This document shows, piece after piece, positions 54,419 to 63,360 of a stretch of DNA of 64,000 nucleotides. The stretch covers positions 1-64,000 of the forward strand of contig JAFEBA010000063.1 in the NCBI GenBank assembly GCA_018266105.1, given 5' to 3'. Origin of the DNA: a bacterium (GTDB taxonomy: Bacteria; Vulcanimicrobiota; Xenobia; Xenobiales; JADMJV01). The position numbers were made by a program, and so were the translations under genes. Numbering within the stretch: position 1 is the stretch's first letter; every line of letters starts with the position of its first letter. Under the pieces are notes generated by a model. The model was not told the DNA's origin, ran no database searches, and saw nothing but the letters and a program-made list of their open reading frames with translations.

Positions 54419-55555
54419 ATGGCTAGAGCAAAGGGTGAAGACCGAGGCCTATTTGAGAGGCCAAAGGATTCGGGGGTTTGGTGGATTCGATGGACGGACC
54501 AGTTTGGCCAAGAGCACCGCGAAAAGGTCGGCAAGAAGAGCGCGGCACAGAGCCTCTATAAAAAACGCAAGAACGACGCCAGGGAAGGCGTAAAACTGGG
54601 CGCGCCGCTGAATCGCCGACAGGTAGTAACGGTCAAAGACTTGCTTGACCAATACCTACCAGAGATGGTGTCTGGTAAGAGTCCGAAAGGCGTTGCGGCC
54701 TACGAAAAACAAGCCTCACTGTGGCGCAAGAAGTTCGGCAATACGGCAGCTAGCGAACTTCGGCCCGGGGACATCAGCAACTTTAAGGAACACTTGCTGG
54801 AGACAAAAGCCGCTGGCACGGTCAACAGGTCGCTAACCTTTCTTCGTCGCCTTTACACACTGGCCGTCCGCGACCTGAAGGTGCCCAGCAACCCCGTAGG
54901 CTCAAAACGGGTCAAATTCGCCAAAGAGCCCAGGGAGCGGCAGAAGTACTTCACCAACGAGGAAGAAGCGAAGCTTTGCGCCGCCACCGACAGAAAGTTC
55001 GGCCTAATGATTGTGATTGGCGCTCAAACCGGGCTACGGCGTGGCGAACAGCTTGGCCTGCGCCGCAGCGACGTAGACTTTGAAAATCGCCAGGCCTATC
55101 TCGCGTCCACCAAGGCGGGCGAGCCACAGTATGCGCGCCTTAACTCCGTTGCCCTCGCCGCTCTCAGGGAACAACTCGGCTCCCATACCAGCGATTGGGT
55201 CTTTCCAGGGGTGCGCGGCGACGCCCCGATGGATGGCAGCGCTGTAACGCGTAGGTTTCAGCGCCTCTGCGAAAAAGTCGGCATCAGCGACGCCAGTTGG
55301 CATACGCTGCGCCATACTTTCGTGAGCCGCTTAGTGATGCTGGGAGCCCCGTTACCCACTGTAAAGGCGCTAGCGAGGCACAAATCCTACGAAATGACGC
55401 TCAAATATGCGCATCTCTGCCCTGCACACGAAGAGCTAAACCTGGAGAAGTTGGCGGAAAACCACCAACCGGCACTGAAACCGGCACCTTGCAAGAAAAA
55501 GCCGGTTCAGCGAAAGACACTACCAGCAATGGAACCCGCTATGGTAGCTTCATAA
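54419..55555 (+). CDS. Tyrosine integrase of the element (recombinase 3, adjacent to attR)
   Basis: 378 residues: an arm-binding-like N-terminus (GVWWIRWTDQFGQEHREKVG), core-binding domain and catalytic domain with R207 (QTGLRRGEQLGL), K232, H295xxR298 (WHTLRHTFVSRL), H321 and Y330 (KSYEMTLKYAH). The stop is six bases from attR, so this is the integrase most likely to have used tRNA-Thr. GGAG precedes the ATG. The intervening sequence before it has short palindromes (CGAATC-CT-GATTCG) but no gene. Confidence 0.95.
   Translation: MARAKGEDRGLFERPKDSGVWWIRWTDQFGQEHREKVGKKSAAQSLYKKRKNDAREGVKLGAPLNRRQVVTVKDLLDQYLPEMVSGKSPKGVAAYEKQASLWRKKFGNTAASELRPGDISNFKEHLLETKAAGTVNRSLTFLRRLYTLAVRDLKVPSNPVGSKRVKFAKEPRERQKYFTNEEEAKLCAATDRKFGLMIVIGAQTGLRRGEQLGLRRSDVDFENRQAYLASTKAGEPQYARLNSVALAALREQLGSHTSDWVFPGVRGDAPMDGSAVTRRFQRLCEKVGISDASWHTLRHTFVSRLVMLGAPLPTVKALARHKSYEMTLKYAHLCPAHEELNLEKLAENHQPALKPAPCKKKPVQRKTLPAMEPAMVAS
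55469..55483 (+). promoter_or_regulatory. Candidate right arm-type recombinase site
   Basis: CCGGCACTGAAACCG inside the integrase 3' end, matching the left-end copy CCGGCACTAAAACCG at 45761 in 14 of 15 bases and the same orientation, and followed by another CCGGCAC four bases after the first. Coding context makes this uncertain. Confidence 0.3.
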
Positions 55556-55561
55556 CCAAGA

Positions 55562-55620
55562 CCGCCTTGTAAGCGGAAGGTTGTCCGTTCAACTCGGATC
55601 AGGGGCTCTTTTCTTTTCCC
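55562..55620 (+). repeat. attR: 59-bp direct repeat
   Basis: Exact copy of 45619-45677. It contains the tRNA-Thr 3' half without the 5' half, so it is a remnant, not a tRNA. It also encodes, on the minus strand, the last ten codons and the stop of the downstream histidine kinase gene. Confidence 0.95.
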
Positions 55621-57376
55621 CTTCTTCCGATTGCTCTGGACTCAGACGACTGACGCAGTTGATCAGTTCCGTCAGCTTGAACGGCTTGGCCAAAAACAAC
55701 CAGCGTGAAGGGTCGATCGGAACGGCTGAAGCCTCAAAGGGATAGCCGGAAATGAATAAAATCTTCAGGTCCAGGTTGGCCTGAGCCCATTCCTGAGCCA
55801 GTTGAACCCCGTCCCGACCGGGTAAATTGACGTCGGTCACCAACACGTCAAAGCCGGTTCGAGGCTCACCCAGTTCCTCGGCGGTCGCGAAGATCTCGAC
55901 CTCACAGTTTTGCTTGCGTAAAAAGCCCCCGATCAGCCGTCGCAGGGCGTCCTGATCCTCCACCAGAGCAATATGACGGGCGTGGCTGGCCACAACCGGG
56001 CCCCTGCTCGCCTCCACCGCCGCAACCGGAACCCGTTCAGCCTGGGGCAGGCCGATAGCGAAGGTCGTGCCCAGCCCCGGCTGAGAAGTAACCCGCACTG
56101 AGGCCCCCAGACCCTCGGCGGCCTGACGAACAATTGCCAGGCCCAGACCGTGACCCTGACCCTGACGAGTTGTAAAGAAGGGTTCAAAGATTCGTTCCTG
56201 GGTTGTGGAGTCGATGCCACAGCCACAATCGGAGACTTCCAAGATATACCGATGCGCCTCTGGCTTGACCCGAATCGTAATGGGAGCGGTTGGCGAGCTG
56301 GCCTGCGCGGCATTGAGAACCAGGTTCCAGAGGACCTGGTCTAACGCGGTTGGGTCCCCGGCCACAAAACACTCCTCTTGGGAGCATTCCAGACGAATCG
56401 GATTGGGCACGGCTCTTTGCAACAAAGGCTGGGAGTTAACCAGCAGGCGATTCAGATCGAAACGTTGGGCGCTAGGCTCGCCGGCCTTCCCCGCCAGCAT
56501 CATGCGCTGGCAAATGCGGTGGGCGGTTTCGCAAGCCTGTGTAATATCATTCACGGCTTCCGGGTCTCGAGAGCGAAGGTCAGGCAAACAGCCCCAGATG
56601 CAGGTGAGAGTATTGCTGAAACAATGCGAAAGGCCGTGGGCGAAATGAGCCAGGGCAGCCAGGCGCTGAGCCTGTAACCATTGAGACTGCAAATCCGCTT
56701 GCTGCTGATGCATTTGCTGCAAATCCTGGTAGGCCTGGCGCAACCTGTTCTCGGCTGCCTGCAACTCGCGACGGCGCTCCTCCACCCGCTGTCCGAGCAG
56801 CGCGTTGAAGTCTTGAAGCACTTCCACCGCCTCATGATTGCGCCGGTTGAGCTCAACCTGCTCCGACAAAACCAACGCCAACCGACTCAGAGCTCGCCAG
56901 CGGAACCAGACCAGGGCATGAGCAGTCCCAAACAGGATCATTGGAGGAATCTGCGCCCCCCCGTCAACTCCGGCCAGGCGTTGAGCCAGGACTGCCACCA
57001 GAGCCACGAAACTGTTTAAAACGAGAGTCCAGGCCTGGTCGGTTTCCAAGAAGCCATGCAACACAAACCCCGCCTGAGCGAGAATGGGCACCAAGAACGG
57101 AGCGCCATCGTGAACCCCCAGGGCGTTACCCACCATCAGACACACCATCACGCTGACGACTAAAATACGATAGGTCAACTGAGAAAAGATCACCGTGGAG
57201 CCCACAAGACTGAGCAACAAAAGCGGCAGCCGCGTCAACACATAAGCCATTCGGAGACGCTCCGGAAGCCACAGACAGTAGTAAATCAGCGCCGGCAGAT
57301 AGAAGGCGGAAAAGGTGCGGAAGAGTCGCTGATAACTCAGTCGAATCAACGGCTCAAGCAGCTCCCGCCCCTTCAC
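55589..57376 (-). CDS. Membrane hybrid histidine kinase with receiver domain
   Basis: 595 residues: about six hydrophobic segments to residue 165, a coiled coil (170-240), a kinase core with AHGLSHCFSNTLT (His251, N at 255 as in the HxxxN pattern), NLVLNAAQAS, and FTTRQGQGHGLGLAIV, then a receiver from about 470 (IALVEDQD ... VLVTDVNLPGRDG ... LAKPFK). The stop lies in attR. Its ATG overlaps the stop of the upstream kinase. A cytoplasmic output domain is absent. Confidence 0.9.
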   Translation of the reverse strand: MKGRELLEPLIRLSYQRLFRTFSAFYLPALIYYCLWLPERLRMAYVLTRLPLLLLSLVGSTVIFSQLTYRILVVSVMVCLMVGNALGVHDGAPFLVPILAQAGFVLHGFLETDQAWTLVLNSFVALVAVLAQRLAGVDGGAQIPPMILFGTAHALVWFRWRALSRLALVLSEQVELNRRNHEAVEVLQDFNALLGQRVEERRRELQAAENRLRQAYQDLQQMHQQQADLQSQWLQAQRLAALAHFAHGLSHCFSNTLTCIWGCLPDLRSRDPEAVNDITQACETAHRICQRMMLAGKAGEPSAQRFDLNRLLVNSQPLLQRAVPNPIRLECSQEECFVAGDPTALDQVLWNLVLNAAQASSPTAPITIRVKPEAHRYILEVSDCGCGIDSTTQERIFEPFFTTRQGQGHGLGLAIVRQAAEGLGASVRVTSQPGLGTTFAIGLPQAERVPVAAVEASRGPVVASHARHIALVEDQDALRRLIGGFLRKQNCEVEIFATAEELGEPRTGFDVLVTDVNLPGRDGVQLAQEWAQANLDLKILFISGYPFEASAVPIDPSRWLFLAKPFKLTELINCVSRLSPEQSEEGEKKRAPDPS

Positions 57377-58734
57377 TGTGGCTCCAACTGAATGCGAAAG
57401 TGGGGACGAGGTTCTGTTTCATAGCTGATTTCGCCACCCTGCTGGCGCAACACAGCCCGAACGGCGGCCAGGCTCAATCCCTGATGCAAAGCGTCGGAAT
57501 GGGTGGTAAAGAAGGGCTTGAAGAGATTGGACAACAGGTGCTCCGGCACGCCTGCTCCCTGGTCTTCGACCAGGATGACACCACCAGGCTGAACCCTTAA
57601 GGTGACCTCCGCTCCCACGACGCTTGCCTCCACTGCATTCCACACGAGCGCCTCAAGCATCTGCCGAAGCTCCGCGGGGTCGCACAGAACGGCGCTGGCC
57701 TGGTCGTCAAACAAGAGTCGAAGATGGGGGGCAAAGGCTGACCAGGACTTGACCCATTCGGGCAAGAGCCGTTTTAGATCCACCCGCTCGGGACGCAGGA
57801 TTTGCCGTCCGCTCACAGCCAACACTCGGCGGCCCACCACCATGGCTCGATCAACCTCAGCGCGAATGGTCTCGTAGGCCGCGCGACTGGCGGCCTGCTC
57901 GCAAAGGTCTGCTTCGTGAAACTCCAGAGTGGCCGAAATCACGCCCAGCAGGTTATTGAAATCGTGGGCGGCGGAGCCGGCGGCACGCCCCAGGGACTGA
58001 CTGTACAAAAGCTCCGCGGTTTCCTGGCGAAGCTTCTGATTCTGATGGAAGCCTTCGATCTGATCGTCGATGGCCTGGCTCAACCTCCGGTTGGTCTCCT
58101 CCAGGTCTCGGGTGGCGTGAGCGACGTCCGCGTCCAGACTGGCCTGGCGACGGGCCGCCTGCTGATGGCGATCGGCCAGGATCCCTGCCTGGATCTGAAG
58201 ATCGGCCTGAGCCCGAGACAGACTCTGGAAGATGCCTCGTCGTGTGCGGTGAGCCTGGACAGAAAAAATGCCACACAGGAAGGCGGGCAGTAAATTGAGA
58301 CCCGGGTCGCTGGGACTGGGATAGCAGAGCTGAAGAAACACCGTACTGGCAACGCCAAAGGTCAGCAGAAGGATATGGAGTCTGGGCGACAGCCCGAGCA
58401 CGGCCGCCACCACCATCAAAAAGGCAATGCGGGCGGCGATATGAGGACTGGCGCCGTAGACGTAGGAAAAGCAGACGCTGGTCACGGTCCAGATCGACAA
58501 CCCGAAGGTCCAAAGAACAATATGCGGCCGAGCAATGCGACCTTCAGAAAAGCGCCGGTACACGCTCAGAAAGAGCACCAGGGAGCCAATCCGGTTCAGC
58601 CAGACCTGCCAGGGCACGGGCAGATCAACCAGGAAATGACTGGCTATCAGCACCAGGTAGGACCAGGTACCCAGAACCAGGGCCGCCTGGAGCCCCTCCC
58701 GTTCAGGCACGGATTCATCCGTCGCCAGCTTCAT
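57373..58734 (-). CDS. Membrane sensor histidine kinase (DFNN type)
   Basis: 453 residues with about six membrane segments (residues 20-165), a coiled coil and a kinase core with AGSAAHDFNNLLGVISATLE and VEDQGAGVPEHLLSNLFKPFFTTHS. The N-box is ALVWNAVEAS. No receiver domain of its own; the downstream hybrid kinase, coupled by ATGA, may supply one. Signal unknown. Confidence 0.88.
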   Translation of the reverse strand: MKLATDESVPEREGLQAALVLGTWSYLVLIASHFLVDLPVPWQVWLNRIGSLVLFLSVYRRFSEGRIARPHIVLWTFGLSIWTVTSVCFSYVYGASPHIAARIAFLMVVAAVLGLSPRLHILLLTFGVASTVFLQLCYPSPSDPGLNLLPAFLCGIFSVQAHRTRRGIFQSLSRAQADLQIQAGILADRHQQAARRQASLDADVAHATRDLEETNRRLSQAIDDQIEGFHQNQKLRQETAELLYSQSLGRAAGSAAHDFNNLLGVISATLEFHEADLCEQAASRAAYETIRAEVDRAMVVGRRVLAVSGRQILRPERVDLKRLLPEWVKSWSAFAPHLRLLFDDQASAVLCDPAELRQMLEALVWNAVEASVVGAEVTLRVQPGGVILVEDQGAGVPEHLLSNLFKPFFTTHSDALHQGLSLAAVRAVLRQQGGEISYETEPRPHFRIQLEPQ

Positions 58735-58820
58735 CTATTCAACCCTATCGGCCGGTTCGGTCTCAACGCAAGCCGGACAGATTTACCAGAGGGATTTGCC
58801 CGGGCGGGGTTCAAAGCCGC

Positions 58821-60317
58821 TTGAATCGTATGCTCCACGACTTATTGACGCGAGAGGGCCTGGCACTTCAGGAGGCCTGCGAGGTCACTTTCTGGTCACT
58901 TCACCTCGAAAGCAGGATGGTCGAGTTCGGTCCGGCCTGGCCCGACTGGCTGGGCGTCAGCGATCCCCCGCGCCATCTGGACGGCTGGCTGGAACTATTC
59001 CATCCTTCCGATCGAGCCATTATTCAACGGTTTCTGGACAATCTCCGTCAGACTCGAGGGCGCTCCCTGGATGCACGACTGGCCCACTCGAGCGGCGGCT
59101 GGCGGCGATTCCGCTTCAAAGGAGGTCGGTCTGGAGCCTACTGGCTGGGGTTGGTGGAGCAGGTCCAGCTTCGCCCCAGCGAGGAGTTGTATCGGAGTCT
59201 CTATGAGAACACCACCGAGCATCTCTTTTCCCTCACCGTCGACGAACACGGGGTTTGTCGCTACGAAGGCTTGAACCCGGCCCACCAGCGAGCCACCGGC
59301 CTGCGCGAGGATGATCTCAAAGGCAAGCGACCTCATGAGTGCCTGCCGGTCGAAGTTGCCGACCACGTCCAGGCAAATTACCAGCGTTGCCTGGATACGG
59401 GAAGAGTCATCAGCTATGAGGAGGAACTGAAACTCCCCAACGGACGCATTAACTGGCTCACTCAACTCATTCCGATGCGAGACCGGCGAGCACGGATCTA
59501 TCGAATTTTAGGCATTTGCACCGACCTGACCCGGCTTAAGGAGCAGGAAAAGGCTCTGCGCCTGGCTCAGCGTCAGGAAAGCATCGGTCGCCTGACCTCG
59601 GGCATTGCCCATGACTTCAACAACCTCCTGACCGTCATTATCTGCCAGCTGGACCTGATGGAGCTGGAGATTCTGCAGAACCCCCAGGCTGCCGAAGCTC
59701 TGGGTGAAATTGGTGAGGCCGCTCGTCGAGCGGCAGAATTGACCCGAGGGCTGCTGAACTACACCGGGCGCACGGAATCCAATCCCCGCCCCTACTCGCT
59801 GGCCCGACTGGTCACGGACTTCCAGCGCGTGCTCAAGAACGTGGTCGGCCCCAAGGTCAAGCTCAACTATAAGATTGAGAGCCCCGCTGCCATTCTGGCC
59901 GTGCCAGTGGCCATCGACCAGTTGCTACTGAATCTGGTGGGCAATGCCTCAGAAGCCCTGGGGCCACGGGGCGGACGAATTGAAGTCAAAGTCTCCGAGC
60001 TGGCGCTGACCTCCGAATCAGCCCAATGCCTGATCCCCGGACAGGGCTTGCAAGGCGGAAACTATGTCACCCTGGAGGTCCTGGACAACGGGCCGGGTGT
60101 CGATCCCGAACTGATCGAGCGTATCTTCGAAGCCGGTATTTCATCCAAGGGCGAAGGCCGCGGTCTGGGGCTGGCCACCGTGCGCGAGATCGTGAGTTCC
60201 CTGGGAGGAGATTGCTGGTTCAGTCCCGCCACACTCAGGGCACTCTCTTCAAGCTCTTCTTTCCACGCGTCACCGAAGACCTGGAAAGCCAGCAGACTGT
60301 GCCGGCCGGCCCTCTGA
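58821..60317 (+). CDS. PAS-domain sensor histidine kinase, frameshifted before its receiver
   Basis: Two PAS-like domains (about 20-110 and 130-250, with LYENTTEHLFSLTVDEHG), then LTSGIAHDFNNLLTVIICQ (His about 266) and an HATPase domain ending SSKGEGRGLGLATVREIVSSLGG. About residue 468 the frame leaves the family sequence, and the last 30 residues are Ser-rich nonsense; the true continuation is in the -1 frame (see next feature). TTG start, or ATG at 58830. No membrane segment. The receiver-less product might still be a kinase. Confidence 0.82.
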   Translation: MNRMLHDLLTREGLALQEACEVTFWSLHLESRMVEFGPAWPDWLGVSDPPRHLDGWLELFHPSDRAIIQRFLDNLRQTRGRSLDARLAHSSGGWRRFRFKGGRSGAYWLGLVEQVQLRPSEELYRSLYENTTEHLFSLTVDEHGVCRYEGLNPAHQRATGLREDDLKGKRPHECLPVEVADHVQANYQRCLDTGRVISYEEELKLPNGRINWLTQLIPMRDRRARIYRILGICTDLTRLKEQEKALRLAQRQESIGRLTSGIAHDFNNLLTVIICQLDLMELEILQNPQAAEALGEIGEAARRAAELTRGLLNYTGRTESNPRPYSLARLVTDFQRVLKNVVGPKVKLNYKIESPAAILAVPVAIDQLLLNLVGNASEALGPRGGRIEVKVSELALTSESAQCLIPGQGLQGGNYVTLEVLDNGPGVDPELIERIFEAGISSKGEGRGLGLATVREIVSSLGGDCWFSPATLRALSSSSSFHASPKTWKASRLCRPAL

Positions 60318-60727
60318 AACTCCGCGGCAAGGCTCTGGTTTGCTCGGAAGAGCTGGCCTTGCGGCGAACGCTACGCGAATTGTGTGAACAGTCGGGCCTG
60401 AGCGCCCAGGAAACCTCCAATCCGTCTGAACTACTGACGATACTGGCCCAATCACAAGACTGGAACCTGCTGGTTCTGGACGTACTGGACAAATGGACCC
60501 AGGATCAGGTGCTGGCGGCTCTGCACGCCTTGGGCTCCGCTCTGCCGGTGCTGCTGACCAGTCACCTGCCGGCCGGAGAGCTGCTGCTGGGAAACGATTA
60601 TCCAACCCCGGCAGCCTTCCTACACAAACCCTTTGAGCGCAAGCAGTTTGAGGAGGCGGCCCGTCGACTCTTGTCGGCTCGCACTCGATCAAACCGACCT
60701 CGTCGTAAGCCTCGAAAGTCTATTTGA
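60224..60727 (+). pseudogene. Displaced C-terminal part of the kinase: HATPase end and receiver domain
   Basis: In the frame one base back, SRHTQGTLFKLFFPRVTEDLE continues the HATPase end of the preceding kinase exactly, and a degenerate receiver follows (ALVCSEELALRRTLRELC, NLLVLDVLDKWTQDQ, FLHKPFERKQFEEA). One extra C in the CCC at 60225-60227 would restore a single hybrid kinase of about 635 residues. Either a recent frameshift or a sequence error. No start of its own is seen. Confidence 0.75.
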
Positions 60728-61394
60728 ACTCCATCTGGGGCGAAAATTCCATAAAGCGAAACAAGGGGTTGTCCGGGTCCATTTTCCGGAAATCCACAAA
60801 CACGCCCACTCCGTCCACACTGAAGGAAGCTCCCCGAAAAAGTCCGGGGTGACTGGCCAGAGGCCCACCTTTGACCTCGAATCCTCCGCCCTCCAAAGGT
60901 GTGTAGCTGTATTCGCCTTTGGGACTGGTCACCAGATAGCGACCGTGGTCATTGCGGATGACGGTTTTGCCAAAAGGCCCGCTGGCAGTAATGGTTTCGC
61001 CCACGTTAGTGTACTTATAGGGACCGGCGGGAGTCGTGATCTTCAGACCTTCGGGCGAGTGAGCAAAGACAAACACCTGCTTGTTAAAGGTAACCTTCAC
61101 GTCCTGAGAGCTACCCTCAACCTTCAAAACATGCTTGGGCCCGACCAGTTCGTAAGCACCGATACCGGACTCCGAAATCTTAACTTTCCCCTTGTTGCTG
61201 GTCATTTCGCGTTCGCCAGTTTCAGTATTGCGGGTATACCGGTAGGTATTTAGCTGGCTGGGGACATAGTAAATCGTGCCCCAGGCCTCATCCGCCAGGG
61301 TCATTCGGTGCGGTCCCGAGACGTCGTCGGCTCCGGCTCCGAACAGCGGCAGACAGACCAACAAACTGGCGAATAAAACAGAGGATGCTTTCAT
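60720..61394 (-). CDS. Secreted hypothetical protein
   Basis: 224 residues with a signal peptide (KASSVLFASLLVCLPLFGAGA). The mature part is beta-rich with repeated Gly/Pro/Thr strand motifs (LKITTPAGPYKYTN, GETITASGPFGKTVIRNDHGRYLVTSPKGEY in segments) of beta-solenoid-like or beta-sandwich character. No family recognised. It overlaps the displaced receiver coding end by eight bases and runs divergent from the ABC-F gene. Confidence 0.65.
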   Translation of the reverse strand: MKASSVLFASLLVCLPLFGAGADDVSGPHRMTLADEAWGTIYYVPSQLNTYRYTRNTETGEREMTSNKGKVKISESGIGAYELVGPKHVLKVEGSSQDVKVTFNKQVFVFAHSPEGLKITTPAGPYKYTNVGETITASGPFGKTVIRNDHGRYLVTSPKGEYSYTPLEGGGFEVKGGPLASHPGLFRGASFSVDGVGVFVDFRKMDPDNPLFRFMEFSPQMEFK

Positions 61395-61443
61395 TCCCGC
61401 GATTTCGAGCGAGGAGATAGCAAGATCCTCCTCAAGGAATGGC

Positions 61444-63360
61444 ATGTTAACGGTACAGGGACTGGAAAAACACTTTGGCGCTCGCACCGTCTTGGAAGGT
61501 GTGAGCTTCGTGCTCAAGCCCGGCCAGCGGGTGGCCCTGGTGGGGCGCAACGGTAGCGGAAAGACCACACTGCTGAAGATTCTGAGTGGCCAGATGCAAC
61601 CTGACGGAGGCCGGGTGTCACTGCTGGACGGAATGCGCCTGGGCTACCTGGAGCAAGAAGGCCACGTCACCGCGGAAAATACCCTGTATGCCGAAATGCG
61701 CTCCTGCTTCGCGGCCCTCGATCAATTGGAAGCTCAGGTGCGCCAGCTGGAGGAACGCCTGGGCATGGTCGAGGGCGAAGAAGCCGAATCCCTGATGAAG
61801 CTGTATGACCGCCTGCAGAATCGACTTCTGCACGCCCAGCCCGAGCTGATCGAAGCGCGCATTCAGAGCATCTTGTTTGGACTGGGTTTTAGCTCCGCCG
61901 ATCTGGATAAACTCTGTGGCCACTTCTCGGGCGGCTGGCAGATGCGTGCGGCGCTGGCCAAGCTCTTGCTGGACCTTCCAGATGTCCTGCTGCTGGACGA
62001 ACCCACCAATCACCTGGACGTGGAGGCGGTGGAGTGGCTGGAAAATTTCCTGTCCGAGTTCTCTGGAGCGGTCCTGCTGGTCTCCCACGACCGCACCTTC
62101 CTGGACAAGGTTTGCAACCGCACGCTGGAGTTGTCCCTGGGTGAACTGGAAGACTACGCCGGCAACTACAGCTACTATGAGGCTGAGTCTACTCGCCGCT
62201 ACGAACAGCAACTGGCCATCTACCGGAGTCAACAGAAGCGCCTGGAGCAGGAAATGAAGTGGGTGGAGCGCTTTCGCTATAAAGCCACTCTGGCGACCCG
62301 AGTCCAGTCGCGTATCAAAATGATTCAGAAACGAGACATGGTGGACGCTCCTGATCGCGAGGAGCAGTCCATTCGTCTGAACTTTGTCCCGGCTCTGGAT
62401 AGCGGTCGGGAAGTGATGACCGCCAAGGGAATCTGCAAAACCTACGGCGAGCGGGTCATTCTCAAGAACGTGGGCGTGCGCGTGGAGAGAGGGCAACGTA
62501 TCGCCCTGATCGGCCCGAACGGTTCAGGGAAGTCGACCTTAATGAGGCTGCTCTGCGGTACGGAAGCGCCCGACGCGGGCAAGGTCCAGCTCGGTTATCG
62601 CCTGGCACTGGTCTACTTTGCCCAGCACCAGGCTGAAGCCCTGAACCTGAACCGCACCGTCATGGAGGAAGTCCAGGCCTCAGCTCCGCCCGGCACCTTG
62701 CCGGGCCAACTGCGCAGCCTGCTGGGCGGCCTGCTCTTTCAAGGGGATACTGTCTTCAAGCAAATCGGTGTGCTCTCTGGGGGAGAGCGCGGCCGCGTGG
62801 CTTTGGCTCGCTGCCTGGCCACCCCCAGCAATTTGTTGGCCCTGGACGAACCCACCAACCACCTCGACCTGGATGCCCGCGAGAACCTGCTCGAAGCACT
62901 GGAGCAATACCCCGGCACCATCCTGATGATCAGCCATGACCGCTACTTCCTGGAGCGGCTGGCCACCCAGGTTTGGGAAATGCGCGGCGGTAGCCTGCGC
63001 GTCTTTGACGGTGGTTACGCCGAATACCGCCGAGCCCAACAGCAGGAAGCGCTGCAGGCTCAGCGCCAGGCCCAGGAGGAAGAAAAGAAGCGCCAGCAAG
63101 AGCAGAAACAGCGTGCGGCCGAATTCCGCAGCAACGCCAAAGAAGCTCGCCAGGCTCCCAAGAAGCACCACTGGACCCTGGAGGCTCTGGAAAAAAAGAT
63201 TTACCAGTTGGAAGCTGAGATGGCCGAGTTATCCACCGAAATGGGACAGCCCGAACTCTATCAAAACCCGGAAAAGGCCCAGAAGCTGCAGGCCCGGTTC
63301 GACGGCCTGCAAGGCGAATGCCAGCAACTCACCGGGCTTTGGGAGGAGATGGTCGGCTAA
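61444..63360 (+). CDS. ABC-F family ATPase (Uup/EttA-like)
   Basis: 638 residues, two ABC domains: Walker A GRNGSGKTTLLK, signature FSGGWQMR, LLLDEPTNHLDVEAVEWLE; an inter-domain linker (YRSQQKRLEQEMKWVERFRYKA) typical of the P-site tRNA interaction motif; second Walker A GPNGSGKSTLMR, LSGGERGR, LALDEPTNHLDLDARENLLE; then a Gln/Arg coiled coil C-terminus as in Uup. No membrane segment. Acts on the ribosome. Start at MLTVQGLEKHF; the longer frame is not homologous. Confidence 0.95.
   Translation: MLTVQGLEKHFGARTVLEGVSFVLKPGQRVALVGRNGSGKTTLLKILSGQMQPDGGRVSLLDGMRLGYLEQEGHVTAENTLYAEMRSCFAALDQLEAQVRQLEERLGMVEGEEAESLMKLYDRLQNRLLHAQPELIEARIQSILFGLGFSSADLDKLCGHFSGGWQMRAALAKLLLDLPDVLLLDEPTNHLDVEAVEWLENFLSEFSGAVLLVSHDRTFLDKVCNRTLELSLGELEDYAGNYSYYEAESTRRYEQQLAIYRSQQKRLEQEMKWVERFRYKATLATRVQSRIKMIQKRDMVDAPDREEQSIRLNFVPALDSGREVMTAKGICKTYGERVILKNVGVRVERGQRIALIGPNGSGKSTLMRLLCGTEAPDAGKVQLGYRLALVYFAQHQAEALNLNRTVMEEVQASAPPGTLPGQLRSLLGGLLFQGDTVFKQIGVLSGGERGRVALARCLATPSNLLALDEPTNHLDLDARENLLEALEQYPGTILMISHDRYFLERLATQVWEMRGGSLRVFDGGYAEYRRAQQQEALQAQRQAQEEEKKRQQEQKQRAAEFRSNAKEARQAPKKHHWTLEALEKKIYQLEAEMAELSTEMGQPELYQNPEKAQKLQARFDGLQGECQQLTGLWEEMVG

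Larger units (their letters stand above)
45619..55620. mobile_element. Integrated element in tRNA-Thr, about 9.9 kb
   Basis: Bounded by the perfect 59-bp att repeats. Contents, left to right: a minus-strand operon (recombinase, HTH protein, small winged-helix-like protein), a 0.6-kb non-coding stretch, an HTH regulator divergent from a second recombinase, two small genes, a 0.66-kb gene-poor stretch, a large Fe-S-type helicase-like gene with two XRE-like genes upstream, a candidate small RNA, two excisionase-like proteins and a third recombinase next to attR. No capsid, portal, terminase, tail, relaxase or type IV secretion gene is visible. It fits no element class I can name; satellite or helper-dependent element is the best reading. 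Confidence 0.9.

Noticed and set aside
45619..55620. Complete prophage
   Set aside because: No capsid, portal, terminase, tail or lysis gene could be recognised.
55562..55620. Second tRNA-Thr gene
   Set aside because: Only the 3' half of the tRNA is present; there is no acceptor 5' strand or D-arm.
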